Source of the DNA: an uncultured Oscillospiraceae bacterium
GTDB taxonomy: Bacteria > Bacillota > Clostridia > Oscillospirales > Oscillospiraceae
Length of the DNA stretch: 7,734 nt
Reading direction: 5' to 3'
Assembly: GCA_937915075.1 (NCBI GenBank)
Contig: CALDMA010000012.1
Span: forward strand, 1 to 7,734
Shown here: piece by piece, positions 1 through 5,785 of the stretch
Layout of the letters: every line of letters starts with the position of its first letter
Numbering within the stretch: the stretch's first letter is position 1
The notes under the pieces: generated by a model
What the model was told of the DNA's origin: nothing
The model's database searches: none
The model's input: only the letters and a program-made list of their open reading frames with translations
Position numbers and translations under genes: made by a program

Positions 1-2047
1 CACCGTCTGGACGCTGCCCGGCAACCTGGCCATCGCCCTGCACCCCGACGAGAGCTACGCCGTGGTCAAGGCGCCCAACGGCGAAATGTATATCATGGCC
101 GAGGCGCTGACCGAGAAGGTCATGAAGATCGGCGGCTTTGACAGCTATGAGATCGTGGAGACGCACCCCGGCTCCTTCTTCGAGAACATGCTGGCCGACC
201 ATCCCTTCCTGCCCAAGACCTCCCGCCTGGTGCTGGCGGATTACGTCACCATGGATTCCGGTACCGGCTGCGTTCACACCGCCCCCGGCTTCGGCGCCGA
301 CGACTATGTGACCTGCAAGCGCTACGGCATGGACATGGTGGTGCCCGTGGACGACCAGGGCAAGCACACCGCCTACGCCGGCAAGTACGAGGGCATGACC
401 ACCGACGAGTCCAACCCCGTCATCCTGCAGGACATGAAGGACAACGGCTCCCTGTTCGCCAGCGAGGACATCGTCCACAGCTATCCCCACTGCTGGCGCT
501 GCAAGAAGCCCATCATCTTCCGCGCCACCCCGCAGTGGTTCTGCTCCGTCGATTCCTTTAAGGACGAGGCCTGCGCCGCGTGCGACGACGTGCGCTGGGT
601 CCCTGGCTGGGGCATCGACCGCATGAAGAGCATGATCCGTGAGCGCGCCGACTGGTGCATCAGCCGCCAGCGCCGCTGGGGTCTGCCCATCCCCGTGTTC
701 TACTGCGCCGACTGCGGCAAGCCCGTCTGCACCGACGAGACCATCGAGGCCGTGAGCAGGCTCTTTGCCGAGAAAGGCTCCAACGCCTGGTTCGAGATGG
801 ACGCCGCCGACATTCTGCCCAAGGGCTTCGCCTGCCCGCACTGCGGCAAGAGCAGCGGCTTTACCAAGGAGGAGGACACGCTCGACGGCTGGTTCGACTC
901 CGGCTCCACGCACTTCGCCGCGATGAAGAAGGATCAGGGCTTCTGGCCCGCCACGATGTACCTTGAGGGTCTCGACCAGTACCGCGGCTGGTTCCAGTCC
1001 TCCCTGCTGACCGCCGTGGGCGCGTTCGGCGAGGGCGCTCCCTTCAAGGAGTGCGTCACCCACGGCTGGACTGTGGACGGCGAGGGCCGCGCGATGCACA
1101 AGAGTCTCGGCAACGGCGTCGATCCCGCCGACATTTTCAACGAGAACGGCGCGGACATTCTGCGTCTGTGGGCGGCGAGCGCCGACTACCACGCGGATGT
1201 GCGCTGCTCCAAGGCCATCTTCCAGCAGCTCAGCCAGAACTACCTCAAGTTCCGCAACACCTGCAAATTCATGCTCGATAACCTGGTGGACTTCGACCCC
1301 GCGCACCTCACCAAGGCCGAGGATATGCCGGTGCTCGACCGCTGGCTCATCACCAAGCTCAACGAGCTGATCGAAAAGGTCGGGCAGTCCTACAACGACT
1401 ATGAGTTCCACATCATCACCCATGCGGTCAACGATTTCTGCGTCACCACGCTTTCGAGCTTCTACCTCGATATCGTGAAGGACCGCCTGTACTGCGAGGC
1501 GGCGGATTCCGCCGAGCGCCGCAGCGCCCAGACCGCGCTCTACCTCACGCTCTCGACCCTTGCCAAGCTCTTCGCGCCCATCCTCGCCTTCACCTGTGAC
1601 GAGATCTGGCTCGCCATGCCGCACACCGCCGAGGACGACGCGCGCAACGTGGTGCTCAACGACATGAACAAGCCCTTCACCGCCTACGCGCTCGACGCCG
1701 AGACCATGGCGCGCTGGGAGCGCATCATCGAGGTCCGCACCGCCGTCAACGGCGCGCTCGAGGAGGCCCGCGCGGCGAAGGTCATCGGCAAGAGCCTGGA
1801 GGCCGACGTGCATCTGACCGTGCCCGAGGGCGACGTGTTCCTCGCGGACGAGAATCCCGCGGCGCTGGCCGACCTGTTCATCGTCTCCAAGGTCGAGCTG
1901 ACCGTCGGCGGCGAGCTTTCCGTCAAGGTGGAAAACGCCGCCGGCACGAAGTGCCCGCGCTGCTGGAAGCACTCCCTCATGCCTGATGCCGAGGGGCTGT
2001 GCCCGCGCTGTGCCGAGGTCGTGCGCCATCTGCCCGACCTGCTGTAA
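1..2047 (+). CDS. ileS: Isoleucyl-tRNA synthetase, C-terminal part (5' end outside window)
   Basis: Class I synthetase that charges tRNA-Ile with isoleucine in the cytoplasm. The reading frame is open from base 2, giving 681 residues. The family is usually about 900-930 residues, so roughly 240 N-terminal residues including the HIGH motif lie outside. Positions below count from the fragment start. It opens in the CP1 editing domain (TVWTLPGNLAIA, 1-12); HTAPGFGADDY (92-102) is the editing-site motif containing the conserved Asp. YPHCWRC (Cys164, Cys167) and two CxxC pairs (235/238, 278/281) are likely zinc ligands. WFDSG lies at 297-301. The KMSKS-equivalent loop reads AMHKS (364-368). The anticodon-binding helical domain follows, then a C-terminal zinc finger with Cys651, 654, 667 and 670, as in the E. 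coli-type enzyme. Stop is TAA. The DUF975 gene starts 32 bases downstream with no terminator between, so co-transcription is likely. Identification is secure. Confidence 0.98.
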   Translation, partial: TVWTLPGNLAIALHPDESYAVVKAPNGEMYIMAEALTEKVMKIGGFDSYEIVETHPGSFFENMLADHPFLPKTSRLVLADYVTMDSGTGCVHTAPGFGADDYVTCKRYGMDMVVPVDDQGKHTAYAGKYEGMTTDESNPVILQDMKDNGSLFASEDIVHSYPHCWRCKKPIIFRATPQWFCSVDSFKDEACAACDDVRWVPGWGIDRMKSMIRERADWCISRQRRWGLPIPVFYCADCGKPVCTDETIEAVSRLFAEKGSNAWFEMDAADILPKGFACPHCGKSSGFTKEEDTLDGWFDSGSTHFAAMKKDQGFWPATMYLEGLDQYRGWFQSSLLTAVGAFGEGAPFKECVTHGWTVDGEGRAMHKSLGNGVDPADIFNENGADILRLWAASADYHADVRCSKAIFQQLSQNYLKFRNTCKFMLDNLVDFDPAHLTKAEDMPVLDRWLITKLNELIEKVGQSYNDYEFHIITHAVNDFCVTTLSSFYLDIVKDRLYCEAADSAERRSAQTALYLTLSTLAKLFAPILAFTCDEIWLAMPHTAEDDARNVVLNDMNKPFTAYALDAETMARWERIIEVRTAVNGALEEARAAKVIGKSLEADVHLTVPEGDVFLADENPAALADLFIVSKVELTVGGELSVKVENAAGTKCPRCWKHSLMPDAEGLCPRCAEVVRHLPDLL

Positions 2048-2064
2048 GCGAAATATTGTGTGAT

Positions 2065-2070
2065 AAGGAG
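2065..2070 (+). promoter_or_regulatory. Ribosome-binding site that fixes the DUF975 start
   Basis: AAGGAG lies 9 bases before the ATG at 2080. The same frame is open upstream to an ATG at 1999, but that start lies inside ileS, has no comparable ribosome-binding site, and would add 27 residues with no family resemblance. The 2080 start is therefore preferred. Confidence 0.85.
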
Positions 2071-2079
2071 AAAACCGGC

Positions 2080-2685
2080 ATGACAAGAAGCGAATGGAAG
2101 GCAGCCGCCCGCGCCCGGCTCGGCGGCGGCATCTTCAAGGATCAATGGCTGCTGGGCGTGGTGTTCTGCTTGGTGGTCTCGGCCATCGTCGGCGCCGCCG
2201 GCAGCATCCTCCCCGGCATCGGCGCGCTTGTCGTCACCGGTCCGATGCTCTACGCGCAGAAATATGCCTTCCTCGCGCAGGCGCGCGAGGACCGTGGCAT
2301 TGACCTCAACGACCTGTTCCGCGGCTTTCGGGACGATTTCGGCGGCACGCTGCTCATCAGTCTGCTCTCCGGGCTCTTTATCTTCCTATGGAGCCTGCTG
2401 CTTTTCATCCCCGGCATCGTCAAGGCCTACGCCTACTCCATGGTCTACTACGTCAAGGCCGACCACCCCGAATACGGCTGGCGGGAATGTCTGGACGAGA
2501 GCCAGCGCCTGATGACCGGCCACAAGTGGGAGAAGTTCGTGCTGGACCTGAGCTTTATCGGCTGGGGCATCGTCGGCTCACTGTGCCTTGGCGTCGGCAC
2601 GCTGTGGGTCATGACCTATATGGCGGCGACCGAAGCGCAATACTACGAGTACCTGACCTCCGGCAAGACCTCCCCCGAATTTTAA
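2080..2685 (+). CDS. DUF975 family integral membrane protein
   Basis: A 201-residue membrane protein of unknown function. The family call rests on recognisable DUF975 features: WSLLLFIPGIVKAYAYSM (104-121), then a charged segment with ECLDESQRLMTGHKW (136-150), then a hydrophobic LSFIGWGIVG stretch leading to an aromatic C-terminal tail rich in Tyr. Hydrophobic segments lie at about 23-44, 46-59 (short), 91-125 (probably a hairpin broken at Pro111) and 154-182. The N-terminus (MTRSEWKAAAR) is short and basic with no cleavable signal evident. These proteins are common in Clostridia and Bacilli; no biochemical role is established that I know of. The gene follows ileS by 32 bases and is followed by a structured non-coding region. 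Nothing in the sequence ties it mechanistically to isoleucine charging, so the pairing may be simple read-through. Confidence 0.88.
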   Translation: MTRSEWKAAARARLGGGIFKDQWLLGVVFCLVVSAIVGAAGSILPGIGALVVTGPMLYAQKYAFLAQAREDRGIDLNDLFRGFRDDFGGTLLISLLSGLFIFLWSLLLFIPGIVKAYAYSMVYYVKADHPEYGWRECLDESQRLMTGHKWEKFVLDLSFIGWGIVGSLCLGVGTLWVMTYMAATEAQYYEYLTSGKTSPEF

Positions 2686-2715
2686 GACAACACCGCACAA
2701 TGAAAGCTGCGGCGC

Positions 2716-2816
2716 TTTGCGGAAATTTTGCGCCCTGACTTTGTTGCGGTTTCTTGCAATACGTCAAGTATTGCCGCGAAACCGCGCCTCGTCCGTACAC
2801 AAAATTTGCTCGCAAA
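2716..2816. repeat. Nested inverted-repeat element, possibly a dispersed intergenic repeat
   Basis: Two concentric inverted repeats. The outer arms are TTTGCG (2716-2721) with CGCAAA (2811-2816) and AAATTTT (2723-2729) with AAAATTT (2801-2807). The inner arms are GCGGTTTC (2746-2753) with GAAACCGC (2778-2785) and GCAATAC (2756-2762) with GTATTGC (2768-2774) around a GTCAA loop. Together they would fold into one long interrupted stem as DNA cruciform or RNA. There is no credible coding frame across it. The compact nested symmetry is what one expects of a small dispersed element (REP/MITE-like) or a structured leader RNA. I have a vague impression of similar sequence between genes in gut clostridia, but copy number cannot be tested here. 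No clear target-site duplication is visible. Confidence 0.5.
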
Positions 2817-2856
2817 TCGCTCTTGTTCCATTATGCGGTATTGCCTTAAGCGAAGT

Positions 2857-2891
2857 GTCAGGCGGTCCTGCGGGGCCGCCTGACCGTCTTT
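2857..2891 (+). promoter_or_regulatory. GC-rich hairpin in the queT leader (possible RNA regulator or weak terminator)
   Basis: GTCAGGCGG (2857-2865) pairs perfectly with CCGCCTGAC (2876-2884). The stem extends by T-G, C-G and C-G pairs to 12 bp around a TGCG loop. It is followed by CGTCTTTCCCC, which has too few T residues for a convincing intrinsic terminator. The TCCT at 2866-2869 near the apex is complementary to AGGA (2920-2923) in the queT ribosome-binding site, and CTTTC (2888-2892) is complementary to GAAAG (2917-2921). Either pairing could sequester translation initiation. QueT genes are often controlled by preQ1 riboswitches, and in class III one helix loop contacts the downstream ribosome-binding site, so this is a candidate. 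I cannot match the class I consensus and do not remember the class III consensus well enough to claim it. Confidence 0.35.
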
Positions 2892-2931
2892 CCCCACCGT
2901 CTGTCTACATACCCAAGAAAGGATACCCCCT

Positions 2932-3426
2932 ATGGATCTGCAATACTCTGCCCGTGACCTCGCCCGCGCCGCCGTCATTGCCGCCGCCTACGCGGCGCTC
3001 GCGTGGATCTCCAATTTCTTCGGTCTCGCCTTTCCCGCGATCCAGTTCCGCCTGAGCGAGGCACTGTGCGTGCTGCCATGCCGCGACCGCAAGGCGGCGA
3101 TCCCCGGCCTTGCCGTGGGTTGCCTGATCACCAATCTGCTCAGCCCCTACGGCCTGCTCGATCTGGTCATCGGCACGCTTGCCACGCTGCTCGCCGCCGT
3201 GTGGTCGGGACGCTGCCGCAGCGCATGGACCGCCGCCGTGCCGCCGGTGGTGTGCAACATGGTCCTTGTCGGCGCGATGCTCGCCTGGGAAAGCGCGGGC
3301 TTCTCCGCCGCGTTCGCGGGACTGTTCGCCTACAACGCGCTGACGGTCGGCATCGGCGAGGCCGCCGTGTGCTTCCTGCTCGGCGTGCCGCTGCTGCGCG
3401 CGCTGGAAAAGCGTGCCATCGCGTAG
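2932..3426 (+). CDS. queT: QueT family queuosine-precursor ECF transporter S-component
   Basis: Predicted substrate-binding membrane subunit of an energy-coupling factor transporter that imports a queuosine precursor (preQ1/queuine type) for tRNA wobble-base modification. The 164-residue length is normal for the family. Diagnostic stretches are IQFRLSEALCVLP (37-49), IPGLAVGCLITNLLSPYG (57-74) running into LLDLVIGTLATLLAA (75-89), then PPVVCNMVLVG (104-114) and LTVGIGEAAVC (137-147). It is almost wholly hydrophobic, with about five to six membrane segments and a short basic C-terminus. The start is the ATG at 2932, preceded by AAAGGA at 2918-2923 with 8-base spacing. No ECF ATPase or T subunit is present in the window, so it would have to use a shared EcfAA'T module encoded elsewhere. 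It is flanked by structured non-coding DNA on both sides and probably forms its own transcription unit. Family call is firm; exact substrate is inferred. Confidence 0.92.
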   Translation: MDLQYSARDLARAAVIAAAYAALAWISNFFGLAFPAIQFRLSEALCVLPCRDRKAAIPGLAVGCLITNLLSPYGLLDLVIGTLATLLAAVWSGRCRSAWTAAVPPVVCNMVLVGAMLAWESAGFSAAFAGLFAYNALTVGIGEAAVCFLLGVPLLRALEKRAIA

Positions 3427-3441
3427 GAATATCTCAGAAAA

Positions 3442-3480
3442 ACGGCGTTATTTGCGCGGGGCTCGCGCAAATAACGCCGT
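3442..3480. terminator. Perfect 17-bp hairpin after queT, T-tract only on the minus strand
   Basis: Bases 3442-3458 pair perfectly with 3464-3480 around a GGGCT loop, starting 15 bases after the queT stop. On the plus strand the stem is followed by ACCTCTTGC, not a T run. On the minus strand the stem is followed by TTTTT (complement of the A run at 3438-3442). It probably ends queT transcription imperfectly, or blocks antisense transcription coming from metG. The stem itself is unmistakable; its efficiency as a plus-strand terminator is uncertain. Confidence 0.6.
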
Positions 3481-3485
3481 ACCTC

Positions 3486-3515
3486 TTGCAAAAATGCCCT
3501 CAAATGTGCTAAACT
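3486..3515 (+). promoter_or_regulatory. Candidate sigma-A promoter for metG
   Basis: TTGCAA (3486-3491) and TAAACT (3510-3515) are separated by 18 bases. A TGC directly before the second box gives an extended -10 (TGCTAAACT). The predicted transcript start near 3522 leaves about 50 bases of leader. It sits just after the queT hairpin in a short AT-rich island within GC-rich DNA, where a promoter is expected. Confidence 0.6.
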
Positions 3516-3528
3516 AAAGAGAATTTAT

Positions 3529-3552
3529 GCCCCGCTTTCATTCGGCGCGGGC
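3529..3552 (+). promoter_or_regulatory. Small hairpin in the metG leader
   Basis: GCCC and CGC (3529-3535) pair with GCG and GGGC (3545-3552), giving seven pairs with one bulged C at 3548 and a nine-base loop. It ends 6 bases before the metG ribosome-binding site (AGAGGA, 3559-3564). With this short leader no T-box is possible, so metG control would have to act through this stem or the promoter. The regulatory role is speculative. Confidence 0.3.
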
Positions 3553-3572
3553 AGGAAAAGAGGAAGATACCC

Positions 3573-5537
3573 ATGGAACAGAAACGATTCTATATCACCA
3601 CGCCCATCTACTACCCGTCGGACAAGCTGCACATCGGTCACACCTACTGCACGGTGGCGACCGACGCGATGGCGCGCTACAAGCGCCTGACCGGCTACGA
3701 CGTGATGTTCCTGACCGGAACGGACGAGCACGGCCAGAAGATCGAGGACAAGGCCAAGGCTGCGGGCGTGACCCCGCAGCAATTCGTCGACAACATCGTC
3801 TGCGGCGAGAAGGGCATCCTCGATCTGTGGAAGCTGATGAACATTTCCAACGACCGCTTTATCCGCACCACCGACGATTACCATGTCGAGGCCATCCAGA
3901 AGATCTTCAGGAAGATGCACGACAATGGCGACATCTACAAGGGCAAGTACGTCGGCAAATACTGCAAGCCCTGCGAGAGCTTCTGGACGGAGAGCCAGCT
4001 CGTGGACGGCAAGTGTCCCGACTGCGGGCGTGAGGTGGAGGACGCCGAGGAGGAGGCCTACTTCTTCAAGCTGAGCAAGTACGCCGACCGCGTGCAGCAC
4101 CTGCTTGAGGACACGGATTTCCTCCAGCCCGCCAGCCGCGTGAACGAGATGGTGAACAACTTCATCAAGCCCGGCCTTGAGGATCTGTGCGTTTCCCGCA
4201 CGAGCTTTACCTGGGGCGTGCCGGTGGACTTCGATCCCGGCCACGTCGTCTATGTCTGGGTCGACGCGCTGTTCAACTACTGCACCGCCCTCGGCTTCAT
4301 GAACGGGAAGTATGACGATTACGATAAGTTCTGGCCCGCCGACGTTCACTTCGTCGGCAAGGAGATCGTCCGCTTCCACTCCATCATCTGGCCCGCGATG
4401 CTCATGAGCATGGGTATGCCGCTGCCCAAGCACGTCTACGGCCACGGCTGGCTCGTCATGGACGGCGGCAAGATGAGCAAATCCAAGGGCAATGTCGTCG
4501 ATCCCTACGTTCTTGCCGAGCGCTTCGGCGTGGACGCGCTGCGCTTCTTCCTGCTGCGCACGTTCCCGTTCGGCTCCGACGGCAACTTCAGCAACGAGCT
4601 GCTCATCAACACCATCAACGTGGACCTTGCCAACGACCTCGGCAACCTCGTCTCCCGCACGACCGCCATGGTCGAGAAGTATTTCGGCGGCACCCTGCCC
4701 GTCGAGCGCGCCGAGGGCGAATTCGACGCCGACCTCATCGCGGCGGCCTCCGCCCTGCGCGGCAGGTACGAAGCCGAGATGGAGAGGTTCCAGTTCCAGA
4801 ACGGTCTGGAGGCCATCTTCAAGGTCATTCAGCGTGCCAACAAGTATATCGACGAGACCGCCCCGTGGGTGCTCGCCAAGGACGAGGCGAACCGCGCGCG
4901 CCTTGCCGGCGTGATGTATAACCTCCTCGAGACCATCCGCATCTGCACCATTCTGCTCACGCCGTTCATTCCCGCCTCCTGCGAGAAGATCTTCGCGCAG
5001 ATCGGCGCGGCGGAGGACTGCCGCGATTGGGACAGCGCCGCTGAGTGGGGCCGCCTGAGCGCGGGCGTCACCGTCCACAAGGGCGAGGCGATCTTCCCGC
5101 GCATCGACATGGAAAAGGCCCTTGCTGAGCTGGACGCCATCCAGGAGGCGCAGAAGAAGGCCGCGCTCCCCGCGCTGGAGATCGAGCCTCTGACGGAGGA
5201 GAAGGTCGATTTCGACACCTTCTGCAAATCCGATTTCCGCGCCGTCAAGGTCAAGGCCTGCGAAGCCGTGAAGAAGAGCGATAAGCTGCTGCGCTTCACG
5301 CTTGACGACGGCACCGGCACCGACCGTCAGATCCTCTCCGGCATCCACAAATGGTATGAGCCGGAGCAGCTGGTCGGCAAGACGCTGGTCGCCATCGTCA
5401 ACCTGCCGCCGCGTAAGATGATGGGGCTCGAGAGCTGCGGTATGCTGCTCTCCGCCACCCACACCGAGAAGGGGCAGGAGATTCTGAACCTCATCATGGT
5501 GGACGATAAGATCCCCGCCGGCGCAAAGCTGTGCTGA
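3573..5537 (+). CDS. metG: Methionyl-tRNA synthetase with C-terminal tRNA-binding domain
   Basis: Class I synthetase charging elongator and initiator tRNA-Met. It is 654 residues, the usual size for the long form. The Rossmann catalytic domain starts at once with ITTPIYYPSDKLHIGH, placing HIGH at 20-23, followed by FLTGTDEHGQKIE. The connective peptide carries one zinc knuckle with Cys131, 134, 148 and 151. A canonical KMSKS lies at 300-304 (GGKMSKSKGNVVDP). The anticodon-binding helical bundle covers about 340-500, then a short Ala/Glu/Lys-rich linker leads to a Trbp111/Arc1p-like OB-fold domain (about 547-654, with SDFRAVKV and NLPPRKMMGLESCGM) that promotes dimerisation and tRNA binding. 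The start has AGAGGA 8 bases upstream. A promoter-like sequence precedes it and an intrinsic terminator begins 6 bases after the stop. The opposite strand is also open along the whole gene, which I treat as a GC-rich coding shadow. Confidence 0.98.
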   Translation: MEQKRFYITTPIYYPSDKLHIGHTYCTVATDAMARYKRLTGYDVMFLTGTDEHGQKIEDKAKAAGVTPQQFVDNIVCGEKGILDLWKLMNISNDRFIRTTDDYHVEAIQKIFRKMHDNGDIYKGKYVGKYCKPCESFWTESQLVDGKCPDCGREVEDAEEEAYFFKLSKYADRVQHLLEDTDFLQPASRVNEMVNNFIKPGLEDLCVSRTSFTWGVPVDFDPGHVVYVWVDALFNYCTALGFMNGKYDDYDKFWPADVHFVGKEIVRFHSIIWPAMLMSMGMPLPKHVYGHGWLVMDGGKMSKSKGNVVDPYVLAERFGVDALRFFLLRTFPFGSDGNFSNELLINTINVDLANDLGNLVSRTTAMVEKYFGGTLPVERAEGEFDADLIAAASALRGRYEAEMERFQFQNGLEAIFKVIQRANKYIDETAPWVLAKDEANRARLAGVMYNLLETIRICTILLTPFIPASCEKIFAQIGAAEDCRDWDSAAEWGRLSAGVTVHKGEAIFPRIDMEKALAELDAIQEAQKKAALPALEIEPLTEEKVDFDTFCKSDFRAVKVKACEAVKKSDKLLRFTLDDGTGTDRQILSGIHKWYEPEQLVGKTLVAIVNLPPRKMMGLESCGMLLSATHTEKGQEILNLIMVDDKIPAGAKLC

Positions 5538-5543
5538 CATAGG

Positions 5544-5575
5544 AAAAAGAGGGCCGTTGTGCGGCTCTCTTTTTT
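5544..5575 (+). terminator. Intrinsic terminator after metG, abutting the next gene
   Basis: Bases 5544-5556 pair with 5562-5574 (13 bp, one G-T wobble) around TTGTG. The GC core GAGGGCCG/CGGCTCTC is followed by six T residues (5570-5575). It begins 6 bases past the metG stop. The T run ends only 4 bases before the AGGAG (5580-5584) of the DUF4177 gene, so no promoter fits between. Downstream genes must depend on partial read-through, or termination here is regulated. Confidence 0.85.
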
Positions 5576-5590
5576 GAAGAGGAGAATACG

Positions 5591-5785
5591 ATGTACGAAT
5601 ACTTTCATGTAAAGGTCTCGGCCAAGTCCAGCTTTGGACTGGTCACGCTCGATCCCGACTATCGCAATATCATTGACAACGCTGCGAAGGAGGGCTGGCG
5701 CTACGTCGGCTTTTTGCCCATAATGCAGACGGCGCACGGCGCGATGCTGGAATACGATCTCATTTTTGAGAGGGGAAAAGCATGA
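5591..5785 (+). CDS. Small DUF4177 domain protein
   Basis: A 64-residue soluble protein of unknown function. It shows the DUF4177 pattern: N-terminal strand MYEYFHVKV, a central DYRNIIDNAAKEGWRYVGF (23-41) with the characteristic helix ending in EGWR, and a terminal strand LEYDLIFER (53-61). Predicted fold is a small alpha-beta domain, about the size of the whole family domain with nothing added. The start is backed by AGGAG at 5580-5584 with 6-base spacing. Its stop overlaps the tatD start (ATGA at 5782-5785), so the two are probably translationally coupled. It is sandwiched between metG and tatD, which are direct neighbours in Bacillus subtilis (metS-yabD). Its function is unknown; the position alone does not show a role in tRNA or DNA metabolism. 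Confidence 0.85.
   Translation: MYEYFHVKVSAKSSFGLVTLDPDYRNIIDNAAKEGWRYVGFLPIMQTAHGAMLEYDLIFERGKA

Noticed and set aside
1999..2079. Upstream ATG extending the DUF975 protein by 27 residues
   Set aside because: The extension lies in another frame of the ileS zinc-finger region, lacks family resemblance, and the ATG at 2080 has a clear AAGGAG.
2806..2834. Weak promoter-like pair TTGCTC and CATTAT, 17 bases apart, before queT
   Set aside because: Only about half of the consensus positions match, and one box overlaps the outer inverted-repeat arm, so it is not listed as a feature.
2885..2931. Class I preQ1 riboswitch just before queT
   Set aside because: The short pseudoknot pattern with its A-rich tail is not visible; only the broader possibility of another class is kept as a finding.
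2682..2978. Minus-strand reading frame of 98 residues across the queT leader
   Set aside because: It covers the inverted repeats and the queT start, has no convincing ribosome-binding site, and its peptide simply reads through the repeat arms. It may be annotated as a hypothetical protein in repeat copies, but I do not consider it coding.
3525..5540. Minus-strand reading frame of 671 residues opposite metG
   Set aside because: It mirrors metG almost end to end. Its composition (runs rich in His, Asp, Val, Leu and Gly) is what the reverse complement of GC-rich coding DNA gives, it resembles no family, and metG has every expected motif.
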